In this document: positions 1 to 12,000 of the stretch, in pieces
Layout of the letters: every line of letters begins with the position of its first letter
How positions within the stretch are numbered: position 1 is the stretch's first letter
Assembly: GCF_901933205.1 (NCBI RefSeq)
Contig: NC_044581.1
Coordinates: forward strand, 9,720,001 to 9,784,000
Source of the DNA: Camarhynchus parvulus
Taxonomy: Eukaryota; Chordata; Aves; Passeriformes; Thraupidae
DNA: 64,000 nucleotides
Direction of reading: 5' to 3'
The notes under the pieces: generated by a model
Database searches by the model: none
Told to the model about the DNA's origin: nothing
The model's input: only the letters and a program-made list of their open reading frames with translations
Made by a program: the position numbers and the translations under genes

Positions 1-833
1 TGTAGCACCAGAGATCTGTACTGGTGGTAGTGGTGGAGGAGATATTTGTGTATCTTTCTCTGGGAGTGAAAGGTGAATTAGTGGTACCAAATCCTGGTGC
101 AGTGAGTGGTGGCTCTGCCTGGGCACCTGGCTGGGGGCACTGGGGTGACCATGGGAGGTGCTGCTTCTCCAGAGTTTCAGTTGCACATCACAGCTCAGGC
201 TCCCAAAGGCTGAACCCTGAAAGATGGACAAAGACTTGTTCCTCTGCTTGGTTTGTTCCTCATGCATCAGCTCTCAGTGCCTCTTTGATTATGCAGAGCT
301 AGCAAAAGCCTGAGCAAATGTGCAGTGGGCAGTCAGCAGTGCTGGAACTGCCTTATTGTGAGGTCCTTGCCTGGCTTGCTTGTCCTCACTGCCTTCTGTG
401 TCTTTTATCAGTCTGTAAAAATATTGCCCCATAGATTGTTTTACCTGTACTTGTCTGTTGAGCCTAAATACTTACCCACCCTCCTTCTGCTGGTGGCTGC
501 CTGTTATGGGGTTTTGCTGTGGGGATGGCTGGTGGCCTCCCTAGTGTGCTGTGCAGGGATGGGGCAGGCAGGGCTGCACAGGGCCCTGGCATTGCAGCTG
601 TGGGCACAGGTGGGAAACAGCCTCCTTCCATCTGCCCATACCTCTCTGGCCAGGTGGCTCCTGTTTGCAGACAATTGTTGTGCAGGGTGGTGTGTGTTGC
701 TCTCCCAGGTTCCAGTCTGGGGCTGGGTAGCACCATGACTGCAGTGGATGCCTTTTTATCATCTCTGTGCCTTTGATTTGGTCGTGTGTGCTAAAAAAGC
801 CCTGGACAGTAACAAATGAAGTTAAACCTTTGC

Positions 834-845
834 AAAAAAAAAAAA
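834..845. repeat. Poly(A) tract, A12
   Basis: A run of twelve A is followed by further A-rich sequence to about 858. I see no AATAAA signal close upstream and no obvious retrocopy body, so I do not read it as the tail of a processed pseudogene. Confidence 0.8.
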
Positions 846-1176
846 CCAAAAACAAAAACCAATAGCAAGAGAACAATATGAATAGTGTTTAGTGTCAGAT
901 TAATTCCTTTATGAATGGCTAAATGCCACATATAGACTGCACACAATCAGTCTCTAGTATTAACAGGCACATGTGTGGAAGCAGTGTTCAAAGCTAGTGA
1001 AAACCCATGTTGTTTGTACACATAGTGAGTGAACTCCACAGGGAATGCTTCAAACTGCTGTGGGAAGAATGTTCTTGCTCTGCCCACGGATGTTTGTTTA
1101 TTTTTTAGGACAGCATCAGTGTAGTCTGCCCTTGTACTCCTTTTTGCCATTAACTTCCCCCTTATTTGTCCTTCAT

Positions 1177-1203
1177 AGTAATATGAATTTTGTTCATATT
1201 ACT
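1177..1203. repeat. Perfect 11-bp inverted repeat, 5-nt loop
   Basis: The arm AGTAATATGAA at 1177-1187 is exactly complementary to TTCATATTACT at 1193-1203, with the loop TTTTG between them. The sequence can extrude as a short hairpin in DNA or RNA. It is too short for a pre-microRNA on its own, and no flanking complementarity extends it much further. Function is unknown. Confidence 0.85.
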
Positions 1204-2489
1204 GTGAACAAAATAAGATACCTGATGGTGTTGGCTTTGCCTTCCCAGGGCTGGCTGCTCTCTGCTGTGTGGGTCTGAGTGATGTTCTCCTCACAGTGAA
1301 TTGCTTCCCCTGGTTTGGGCCTTTGCTCCTCTTTCCAGCTTGCTTAGAAGAATTGAGCCTGTCCTGCTGACATTGGTAGTGCTGTAAGAAAGATCAAGCT
1401 TTAGGTCTCATAAGTGAATTTGGCACAGTAAGATGTGTCCAGGGCTGCAGTGACCTCACTGGGTGCAGTTATTGCAATTTTAATTTTAATCTTGTAACCC
1501 TCTCTGTGTGTGCTCAACATCAGCTTGACTTGGGTGTGCTCACTATTGGACTTTAACAAGAGCTAATCAGTTTAAATACATCTGCAGTTGTTTTTTTGCA
1601 TCAGCTCAATGAGGTCAATTCAAAATTGAATTCCTAAAGCTGTTGCAGGGATTCATGTATTGACAGGTCAAAGAATTACTGAGCACCAACTTAGCAAGAA
1701 CCTTTACAATCCTTAGTACCTGTTTACATCACAATGTCCTCATGGCTACATCAGTGCCTGTGGACTTCAGGAGCCCCATTTGAGTTTGTAACTCATAAGG
1801 GAGAAATAAATTAAAGCAGAGAGTGATGTGAGTAAAAATCCCTTTCATGAATCCAGGCCATTGTTGAAAGCACATCAAGCTGTTGGTAGATAAATATTTT
1901 TCTGGAGTCAAGAACAGAGAAGCATGTGACATTTCAATTACTACTGTTCATATTAAAATGTAAATAAGTGGCTTCTTTACTCTATAATTCAACGAACCAT
2001 ATAATTATGATCTTATGATATTTTCATAGCACTTGCAGAAACATATGGCACTTCAATAAGCAAACAAGGCAAGAAATGGAATTAAGGATTTCTGTGATGT
2101 TTGTTTGTGTCTCTGTGGCTGTGTTTTAACCTCTTTGTTTTAAATACCTCATTTCTTAATTTAGGAGTTTATATAATAGGAATGAATTTACAGAAACAAA
2201 ACTGAGCTTTGTGGTTGGGTTACTGCTCATGTCCTTAATCTGATGTAGGAGTTTTCTGCTGAAAAAACTCCACAACTCCCAAGCAGCTCAATAGTGGTTA
2301 AGATGTATTGCCAAAGCTAAATGATCATTAAGGACTGCATGGGTCAGTGCCTTATTAGTGTAAATTATTTTAGCTCCTGCAAATCCTTCTGTTCAGAACA
2401 CCATGCTGATAGAGTTTCAGACTTGTGGTCTGTGCAGAGGCTATAAAATATTGATTTGACTTGTAATGTTTCATGATATCTATGACTCA

Positions 2490-2517
2490 ATTCACAAGAC
2501 CTATTCTTGTGAATAGG
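2490..2517. repeat. Overlapping alternative hairpins
   Basis: ATTCACAAG (2490-2498) pairs perfectly with CTTGTGAAT (2506-2514) across a 7-nt loop. The overlapping segment CCTATTC (2500-2506) pairs with GAATAGG (2511-2517) across a 4-nt loop. The two stems share bases and so exclude each other. No function can be assigned; it may be a chance product of AT-rich sequence. Confidence 0.8.
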
Positions 2518-3702
2518 TTTGAACTGGGGAGGATCACTCAGCCCTGACCTGATTCAGTAAAATGCCTTTTAACTGAATTTTAATAACAATATACAGTAAG
2601 GCACTTAGCAGCTTGTGAGCTTACTGATCAGTGTGGAAAGTGGAGTAATATTATACCCAAAGACTTTGTTTATAATCTCCTTCCCCAGCCTGTGACCCCT
2701 GTTCCGCTTTATGTGCAAGTTATTGTTTTCCATCTACCAAAATGCAGAGAAGGGAAATGGAGCTGTGAGCTTCTTAGGCACCAGCTCTGTGGCAGTGTGT
2801 CTGTCCAGCCCCATGGCATTTTCTGCTGGCATGCCAGGAAGGCACCATTGGATCTGCTGGGTATGGCATTGCTGGAGGGTGTGTGTGCTGTGTCCTGCCC
2901 GTGTCACTGTGGGCAGCCCTTGCTGCAGTGGGGGGATGCCAGAGCCAGCTGGGATGCAGTGCAAAGTGAGGTGGTACTGAAAATCCACTCCAGTTTGTAG
3001 AGGTGGCTGCTGATTTCCTGCCAGGTGAAAGCATCAGAAATGACTTGCTGTGTGCCAGTGTCCATAGTGGATCTCAGAAATATAGGTGTTGGCTTTTGCA
3101 GCAGCAGAGATGTAGGAACCCCATCCTGCTGCAACACTCTTAAAAATTTGTGTTTTCCTTAAATGCTTTTGGGTGATACTTCTGAACAGCAGGGTGTGCT
3201 TCCTTGGTCATTGGAGTGTGATTTCAGGCTTCTGAGACACCTGAGGAGGTTTGTTTCTCCAACCACAGAAGTACTTCCCAAGTTTTCAGGGTGTCTTAAC
3301 TCTGCCCAATTTGGTTGCTGATGAGCAAAGGAATGGTAATTCAACTCAGTTGTGATTTAAATAAATAAAAAGACAGGGAGGAAATCAAACTGTACCTTAA
3401 AAGGGATTGCAACTACAATGAGATGTATATCACACAGTCTAAATGATTGGGATGGTATAATAAAATATTCACAGAGCCTCTTGAAGTACATGTTCTATAA
3501 TATACATTTTAAAATAATGTTGGGTGTTATTGGCTGAAAGCAATTTATCATTCACAGTGAATTTTAGATGTAGGTAGGCTCTTACACTGAGCTAATGCTC
3601 AGCTTATTCCTTTTATACTCTGTGTTTTGTAATATTCTCTAGAATTAAATTAACATTGCTGTTTGAGACTTTGAAGCCAATTTATTTTTTATTTATATTA
3701 TC

Positions 3703-3721
3703 TTTTTTTTTTTTTTTTTTT
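3703..3721. repeat. Poly(T) tract, T19, then purine-rich GGGA repeat
   Basis: Nineteen T are followed directly by a G/A-rich run with GGGA-type repeats to about 3745. On the minus strand this would be a poly(A) stretch, but no polyadenylation signal is seen before it on that strand, so a retrocopy tail is not supported. Confidence 0.85.
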
Positions 3722-4076
3722 GGGGAGGGAGGGAGGAAGGATGAGAGTTGAAGCTCTGAATGGGTCATTCCCTGCAAAGCACAGCACTGTGTTATTCTGG
3801 AGCACTGGCTCAAGGAAACTGGCTTTGCAGTTGCTGCTGTTCGTGTCAAGGCAAGTGTTGTACACAATATATGAAGTGTAGTGTAAATAATTTAACTAGC
3901 TTTTGAACATGAAAATAGCAACATGATAAAGTAGCAAAACATAACAGGTTTCTAGCCAAACACATCACTGATTAGTTAGCCTAGCTAAAGCAAACATTTT
4001 TTTTTCTCCAGTGAAACTGATTTAAATGCAAGGGAAAGGCTGCAGAAAGGCCTGTTTGCAGATTAACAGCACCCTG

Positions 4077-4096
4077 GTTATTGCAGCTGCAATAAC
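4077..4096. repeat. Perfect 20-bp palindrome with central E-box
   Basis: GTTATTGCAGCTGCAATAAC reads identically on both strands. It is centred on CAGCTG, a class of E-box bound by basic helix-loop-helix dimers, and flanked symmetrically by TTGC/GCAA, which resemble C/EBP half-sites. By simple composition about 0.06 such 20-bp palindromes are expected in 64 kb, so it stands out. Whether it is a bound dimer site or an accident is not visible from one genome. Confidence 0.9.
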
Positions 4097-5717
4097 TTCT
4101 CCAAGGACAGCTGAGCTGGGACTGTGCACTTGGGCTGCAGTTGTGTGCCAGGAGGGAGGCTTGCTGGCATCTCTGGCAATACCTGCTTGCCCAGGGTGTG
4201 ATATTTCAGCACAGTGACTGCACAGGTCAGAGCTCCTGGGCAGACTTGCAGCTGGAATTGTCACACTGACCTCCAGGCACTTTACATCTGCTCATTCACC
4301 TGCAAAATTTAAGGATAATGTTTTTCCCCAAAATATACAGAATTAACTTGATATCCCTGCCAGTTCATCTTGCTGCAGATGGAAGAGCTGTTTGTGCTAT
4401 AGGCTCTCTGTATTCTGTTCCTCTATGTCCAATAGCATGCAGACAGTCAAAATTTAAATCATGGTGCTGTCAGACCAATTATTCTTTTCAATTAAAATCT
4501 AGTTTCTGACTAAGCCTGCAGGACTGGCGCTTGTGTGAGTTTGTGCCTGCCTGAATGGGGAGGCTGCTGGCAGCAGAAATGCTGAGCTCCTGTTCTGAGC
4601 CAGGACAAGGGGCAGCCCTTGCAGGGTGGGGCTCTGCTGAAGAGCAATTCTGAACAATTCTTGCTTGAATTGTTGTGGATTATCCTAAAAAAGCCTGAGG
4701 CACAAGATTCTCTTCTTGTACATCTCATTTTAGGCATCAGCAGCAGTATGTAGGGAAGGCAAATTTACTATTGGAACTATCAATAAAACATTGTTTGTCT
4801 GTTAAATTAGTAATTGTGAAAAAAGCTCCCAAGGTTTCTATCCCCCCCTTTTTATTCTCCTTTAATTATTACAAAGCCAGTTTTAAATCTTGCTGCAGGT
4901 GGAAATGTGCCCTTGTAAATCTTGACGATGCTTAAAAATCTGCAGGATACCTGGAGGCCTTCTTGTTGGCCAAGGGTATCAAGGGAGGTCTGAACTAAAA
5001 CCTAATAATGATTAAGTTAAATGGCTTCAAATGCTCTTTTGGGCTTGATCAGTGGCAGATGGATGCCCTTTGGTGCTGAGGAGCAATGAGTGTCAGAGGG
5101 TTGGGAAGTCTAAAAGTGGGAAGTGAGAATGTTTTAATTTCTCTGTTTTTGTTATCTCTTGTTTGATAGAAGGGGAAGGAGCTTTATGCTGTGCTGGGTT
5201 ATGCAATTCTGTGATTTAAGGCTGAAACTCCTGTAATACAAAGCTCATTTTCAATGTGATTTCTTTTTTTCTTTGGGGAAAAAAAATCATAATTTTTTCC
5301 TTTTTGAAACAGCAGCTTCTGGGACATTGGTTAAGAATTGGGGAGTTTTAAAAAGGATGATACTTTAAAAATGTTTTCTGATTTTTTTTTTGTTCTTTTT
5401 GAAGTTTATTTTAATACTCTGGGGCTTATTTTTAACTCCTTGGAAAGCTTGGCCTAGAGACTTGATTTGTTTTATTTGGCTCAGCTTACTGAGAAAAAGG
5501 ATGTCTGGGTGTACTTTGGAGGGAAATATGAGAATTAAAGACCTGTTTTGGTGTGTAAAAATTATTGTTTATAATTTAAATGGTTAGAAATGGAAATAGG
5601 GGTTGTTTCTGGCTCAGTTTGCTGGAGAAAAATGAACTGAGGGAAAAGGAAGTGTGCAGGAGAGGCACCTGGGAAGGAAAATGAGGCATGGAAGGGCTGT
5701 AGAAGGTGATTCCCAGA

Positions 5718-5823
5718 ATTCACAGAACGCCTAGGTTGGAAGAGACCTTAAAGATCATCCATGTCTAATCCAATCCATGCTCTAGTACCACAACTAAACC
5801 ACAGCATCAAGTGCCACATCCAG
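5718..5823 (-). mobile_element. CR1 LINE 3'-end fragment, minus orientation
   Basis: The plus strand reads a CR1 3' untranslated end in reverse: a TTCACAGAA-type terminus at the left, then CTAGGTTGGAAGAGACCT, the AAGATCATC block, and the CACAACTAAACCA and AAGTGCCACATCCA blocks typical of one group of avian CR1 elements. This is known family sequence recalled as a pattern, not a database match. The fragment is truncated after about 105 bp, as usual for 5'-truncated CR1 copies, and has point changes that indicate an old insertion. It cannot encode reverse transcriptase. Confidence 0.9.
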
Positions 5824-8660
5824 GATTCAGGAGTGGCATCATGGCAATGGGCACCTTGGGAAGTTGTAATGGTCTTTGTTACCCTCCCCTCCATGTGAGC
5901 GCTGTTTGATTAAATTCTCCTCATTGGACCTCGTGGATATGAAGCAGAGCAGAAAGGACCAGCCCAGCAGTGAGTGGCCCTGCTCATCTCACACAGGCCT
6001 GGATTCAGGATCCTGGATCAGGAGGAATTTTGGGCTCCTGCTGCAGTCAGTGCCCTGCTGGGAGTGCTGGCAGCCTTGGGGGGCAGGTGTGCATGGTGCC
6101 CTCCAACTCAGCACCTGCCAGAAGGGGTTTGTGGCAGGGTGAGAGGTCAGTGCCTCACCCTGCTGAGAGCCAGCACCAGCCCCAGCTCTGGGTGGTGGTT
6201 TTGGAATGCCCTGGATAGCTCGTAGGTTGCTGCAGCTAGACTAGCGTAAGTCTTCTGAGGAAATGATTGCTTCTCATCAACAGGAGTTTTTGGATGACTG
6301 GAGGAGTAAAAGTACATTATTGCATGACAATTCTGAGTCTAATCAGATGCACATCTTCAGCAGCAGATGTATTGTTGCAGAGGCATCTTTCTGTTATCCT
6401 CTCTGTTGTCCAGTGCATTGGGAACACTGAGAGGAGAATGGCTCTTGGAAAAGGGATTAGTGATTTCTTTCACTCTTCACGCTGCCTGAAGTACTGGGAA
6501 AAGATTTTAGTGGTTTTAGTGGGGTTTAAAGTTAGTGAGACAAGCAACTGCTGAAACCACTAAAGCGGCACAGAGTGACTCCAAGAGAACGGAGTTGCTC
6601 CCTGGGTTTGGCAGATCCCCACCTGGCCCAGGTGAGGTTCAGCCAGAGCTGGGCTTGCTGGCTGTGCTGTTTGCAGCAGCTTCCAGTGGCACTGAGAGCA
6701 AGCAGCTCACCAGGTACTCAGCCCATCCACCTTTTGCCTCACCAGCATGTGCTTGTTATAACCAGTCCCACAGGACTTAGCCAATATTGGGTTGTCTTTC
6801 TGCTACAGAGGAAATTTCAGGCATCATATTGATTTGGCCCAATATAATATATGTGTATTTATTTGCTAGCAAAGACATAGAGCAATACTACTGCTGTGTT
6901 TTAATACAAACTCAGCTGTTTGCTGATCAGCAATGACTATTCAAATTGACCAATCTACCTCACCCTGGCTGGAGATCAAGGGATCAGCACTTAATTTCAT
7001 TCCTTGAATAAAGATTTTTATATATATATTTATATATATATCTCCACATGGAAATATCAGAACATGAAAGGTTAAATCAATATGGAGTTTTACATTGCTT
7101 AAAGGGCATTTGCATCAAAGCAGCCATGAATGCAATTCACTTGTTTAATGAATTTTTTATGCTTATTTAATGAATTTCACAAAGGTGTTTTTCATAAAAT
7201 GGATAAGGACTTCCAGTTTTATGAAATAATAAAAATGGAACTGAAGTTATGAAATGAGCAATCTCATTAGTTAGGCATGATATATTCATATGAAAGTGTA
7301 CATGTTTCTGAATTATTGCAAGCAGCTCTATTGCTTGAACTGTAACTCGTTATAATAGTATTGCAAATATGCCTTTAGTTAAGATATCAGAAAGTGACAG
7401 AAAGAAATTAGATTTTGATTGTTAATAATTATTTAATTAATACTTATTGTATTTAGCATACTATGGATGTGTCTTTCCTTTGAAAATATATGCTTGTGTT
7501 CTTCATTGATAGTTAGTGAGATGCAGCACTATTTCTATCCCTTTTTTGCTAGAATTCTGGCTTAATTTTGTGTTTGAGAAGCTTTACTCTGTTTTATTAT
7601 CCTGATGAACTCAGGAAAATATTATGATGGTCTGCCAGTAGCATGAACGTGCCTTATTTTGCACCATAGGAATCTGTGATCTAGTGTGCTTTTGGAATTG
7701 CATCATCTTGCTGGAAAATTCTCCCAACTGGATGGCACTGCAGGAGTGAGAGGGGATTGTGAGCACTGCTTGCTTAAATAACCTGTCTGACTGACTGTAC
7801 ACTGCAGTGTTTCTGCTGTGGGGTTTCATGATCCTTTCCAGCAGGAACTGCAGCAAGGCTGCTGCTCACCCTCCAGTTTGGACAGGACAGATGGATGTAG
7901 TAATTCTCTCTTATTAAGCTGTGTTTGAAATCTGTCCTGCTTTTGAGCATGTGGTGTTACCTTGAGGTTCAGTGGGATTGTTCATGGGCAGCTACAAGGC
8001 AAAGAGTTGCTGTGTGCTGAGTGATTGCTGTCGACTTCTCTGTGTCTCCAGAGACAAACTCTCTGCCCACCTGGGCATCAGTTAGGGAAGGTGCCCCAGC
8101 TCCATTCACCAGCCTGGGTATTTGCATTGTGCTATGGGCACCAATGACTTCCAAGAATGTTTCCTTTATCCCTTCCCTGTGCTGCTTTGGCTGTTGCAGC
8201 CAAACTTTCCCTTTCCTTTCTGCCATTTTGGAATGCCTCACAAGTGCCTTATCCAAAACAGGGTGTTGTAATGACATGCAGTGAGGCAGCTCTGAGTGGA
8301 GTGAAGGAATCCCATTCCCCAGCCCTGCTGCTTTACAGCCCTCATGCTCTGCCAAGGCAGCAGGCAAGAATATTGCAGTAATAAGAGATAATGTGGAACT
8401 TTCAAAATTAATGTTCTTGCCTTATTAGGCATCCCTTGTGCTACACTCCTAAGTAATCTTGTTAAATATGTGCATTAAGACACAACAAGGCAGGGCAAGA
8501 TGGTAAGATAATGGTTTGTCATCAGTGGTTATTAGAGGAAAAAGAGAAATGAAAGGCCTTTTCACCCATGAAGTGTCATCATCCCACTCCTTGGCATGCT
8601 TTGAAGCCTTCTTGTGATTGTGCAATTAGCCAAATAAGACAGAAAAAAAAAAGTAGCATT
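5824..8660. other. Non-coding unique sequence, no gene seen
   Basis: A GC-richer patch at about 5940-6230 and another at 6560-6760 carry short open frames without recognisable domains. From about 6830 to 7500 the DNA is strongly AT-rich, with a TA-rich microsatellite and the 12-mer TTTAATGAATTT present twice 22 bp apart (7144 and 7166). A 132-codon minus-strand frame at 7969-8367 shows no family signature. Confidence 0.55.
7015..7041. repeat. (TA)n-rich microsatellite
   Basis: Interrupted alternating TA sequence of about 27 bp made of two TA runs separated by TTT. A simple repeat likely to vary in length. Confidence 0.85.
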
Positions 8661-9000
8661 GACATCTGTTCCTGCCCTCTCACCTCCTGCAGGGTGTCAC
8701 CTCCACTGGCACCAGGGTGTCAGTGAGCTGGTGGAGCTGGTGCTGTGCCTGTGCTCCAGAGCAGCTCCAGCCTGCCTGGCCCTGCTCTGGGGGGTCCCTG
8801 CTGGAGCCCCCAGTGTTGGTTCCTGGCAGCCTTTGCTGCTGGAGCTGCACTCTTGGTGTCCCCTGCCCAGGCTGGATTAGGGTGGTTTTGCACAATGCAG
8901 GATCTGTCTCTGTTGTGCCTCAGGTGTGTAAATGTTGGTATGTTCTTACAAAATTAAATTAAATCCATCTTGCTGTGTCTTTTGCACCTTTAAGGCTCCA
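8661..9000. other. GC-rich block with no CpG
   Basis: The block is clearly GC-rich and dominated by CTG, CAG, TGG and CCA words, yet I find no CpG dinucleotide from 8661 to 9000; the first one after it is in the GAGCTCGGGC stretch near 9009. This is the expected signature of long-term germline methylation and decay to TG/CA. Several overlapping open frames on both strands arise because such sequence lacks stops, and none resembles a known protein. Confidence 0.75.
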
Positions 9001-12000
9001 AAGAGCTCGGGCTGGTGTGCTCACACACAAATTGTCACCCACACAAACTCCAGTGGCTTTGGGCTGGGGGAGCTGCCCCGAGCATGGAGGGTCCTGTCCC
9101 TTCCCCTTCCCATGCTGGGCCCTCCTCTCTCTCACAGGCTCTGTGTCCTTGCAAACCAGACACAAAGCAGTGTTTTGAAGGCAGGGGCATTTTGCAAAAG
9201 CAGCAGTGTGGTGTGGGTGGGTAATTCCTCCCTGTCCATAGAGCACACCTGTCTTTGAGCTGGGCTCAGCCAAGGACTCCTGAGGCCATGGCAGAGCCTG
9301 ACTGAGGCTCAGGAGCCATCCTGGAGCTCAGCCTCATTACAGTGCACCTACTGTGGGCAACTGTGCCCAGGAGTTTCATGGCATGGCACCAGATTTAATA
9401 ACTAGCTGGTATTTAATTTGGGGTGTGAAATAACATCTGTTATTATACCTAACATAAATATTTACTTGAGAGATTCGAATAAAAAAAACATTTGCTTGCC
9501 TTCAAAGCCTATCAGTTTCTCATCTGTGGCTGACAAAGAAAGCTTTGAGTGCTTAAATTCATTTCTAGAAATTAAATTAAAATTTTCAACACTAAAGCTT
9601 CTGTGATTCCAGACGCTTTCCTTTCCTTTTATTGTGTTTGACAGCAACTAGATTCTCAAGGTAAGTGGTGGAGTGTAGTCCTATGTAAATGTGAAGCATA
9701 AAATGAAAACTGGGGGGAAGAAAAACATTTAAGGTAGGAAATTAGAACAGTTATTGAGTTCCACACCATGGTTAATGAGTGTGCAGAAAGAAAACATCTT
9801 CTTGGCCTAGTGAGCTGGAGCATTACAACTGTTGCAACACTTCTTCTGTTTTTAGAAGGAAATAAGTAATAACCCCGACACATGGGAAGTCTTCAGTTTG
9901 CATTTTTTAATGCCTCAGGGGAGTGCAGTGTTTCTGGTTTAGAATCTGTTAAAATTTTATTTAAAAGGCAGGTTTTGTTCTGAAAGCAAAACAAAAATTA
10001 ACATATTAAGCATATCTGTAGGTCAGGAGTGTATGGGAGAGGGCTTGGCTGCTTCACCAGGACATGGCTCTTTCAGAATTGCTCAGCTGAGCTTGGGGGC
10101 TGTGGAAGGAAGACTGAAAATTATTGTCCCCCTCTGAAATAGGGTCAGTGTATTCAGGATTTATGCTGTGTTGCCCTGGGTGTAATTAAAAGCAGCCTGC
10201 AATAGCACTGGAGCAGAGGGGGGCTTGGAACAGGTTCTCACTCTGGGGACTTTGGCCTCCTGTCAGGATGGGGCCCTGCTGCCCAGGTGAGCCCTGTCCT
10301 GCTCTCTGCTTCAGCTAGAGGCTGTAAATGTTACCCCTCTGTCTGGGGGTGCAGGAGCAGAGGTGTCCAAAGCTTGCTGTAGCACCCATTCAGCCTTTTT
10401 CTGCAGGGCTGTCCCCGCTGTTACACTTGAACTGGGGTTTCCTTGTGTGGTGTTGGTGGTAAAACATAGGGGCTAAAATCTCTGAGGCTGGACTGAGTCC
10501 TGAGATACATTAAGCAATTCAGCTTTGAAGGTATAAGGCATGAGGTTGGGAAGTTGAAACAACATCTGAAACCTCTGTGGGTGCATCCCTGTGGTTACAG
10601 CTGAGGTACAGGGCTGTTTGGCCTGAATTCATAAATGTTGCTCCCCCCTGGGCTGATGAGGTGTGAGGTGTCTGCTAGCACAGCTTGCAGCTTCTGCTGC
10701 CTCCCTGAATGCTGAGGAGATGCAGTGCATGGTTCTGCATGCTGCTGCATTGTGCACTTCAGGAAAGCTCTTGCAGGCTTCCTGTGCTGTTTAAAAATCC
10801 CTTTGTGCAAAGGTTGAAGTATTTTCGTCCGATGCTGTTACTGAGCAAGCTGTTGAAAGGTGTAAGCAAGCAGCAAGGTGATCAATATTTTATCCTTTCT
10901 AGGCTAATAAGTTCATTATTATTGACACAGTGTGGCTGGCTGCCTTCAGTCTGACAAATAACATCCCAAACCAAAGTAATTGGAGCTCTTTTAATGATGC
11001 TTTTATTGGGAAATGTCTTTGGGCTGGGCTGGAGCTTGTGGTTGAATCTGGGGAGTCAATTTTTATCTTTGACTAGGTATAAATAATATGGGACAGGGCA
11101 GGGACCCTCAGTCTGGGCACAAAGGAGCCAGGTTGTGAGTTCACATCCTGGGGAGTGATTCCTGAGGCTGCCTCAGCTCCTTCACCCTTCTTCTCTCCCT
11201 TGGCCAGAGATTTCCCTTGGTCCTGAAGCTCCAGGCTTAGCTGCCCCCAAAGCATTCTGCAGCACAGCCAGATTGTGCCCAGCTGCCTCCCTCACTACCC
11301 CTGGCGAAGTTTTCCACTCAGAGCAGGAGCAGCAGGGCTTTGTGTCTGCCCTGGATGGCTGGGAGCAATTGTGTTTGTGGCCTGAGCCTTGCTACCTCTC
11401 CAATTTAAAAACTGCTCTGAAGTTTGTATTACCTTTTTTGTTTCCTGGAGATATGCGGAGCTTAAAATTAAATGGTTCAAATCTGGATCAAGATTAAATA
11501 ATTTGGGTCAGGGCATGTTCTCAGATGCCCTCCAGGAAACACAGTCAGTGGTTAACCTAATCAGCTCCTGTAATTCCACCAAATTCAGCTGAAGCAGCAT
11601 TTCTACAGCAGAAGGAAACTTGAAGCTTAATAGCAAGCATCCCAATTTTTAAACTTTGCTTGAAAATAGTTTGGCTCTGGTTCTCAGCAAAACCCAGCAG
11701 CAGTGTTGGGGCATGGGTTAGTCAGCAGCTGGGTCCTGGTGCTTTGTGTGTGTTGTGATGCCTCTTGCTTACTATGATGGAGTAATTAAGTGTGATTCTT
11801 GGTTATAGTAGTTCAGAAATTATATTGCTGACTTCAAAGTACAAGTCAGTACAAACAGGCCAGTTTGCAAACTGAAATAGAGATTAATCCAAAACAAGTG
11901 TTTCACTGGTTGTCAATGGATTTTTTTTTTATTTTCTGTGTATAAACAGAACATACATATGCTTTTCAGTGCTACCAGAACTTGCAGCCTTCCCCAGGAA

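Larger units (their letters stand above)
1..5717. other. Non-coding unique sequence, no gene seen
   Basis: I read this stretch on both strands and see no exon, RNA gene or transposon that I can name. GC-richer patches near 100-750, 2690-3060, 4100-4260 and 4510-4640 alternate with AT-rich DNA. The open frames in the GC-rich patches, such as 137 codons at 325-738 on +, come from CTG/CAG-rich sequence with few stops and have no recognisable domains. Listed separately are poly(A) at 834, hairpins at 1177 and 2490, poly(T) at 3703 and the palindrome at 4077. Confidence 0.6.

Noticed and set aside
325..738. 137-codon open frame with a hydrophobic start
   Set aside because: The hydrophobic look follows from CTG/TTG-rich sequence with few stops; overlapping frames on both strands are equally open.
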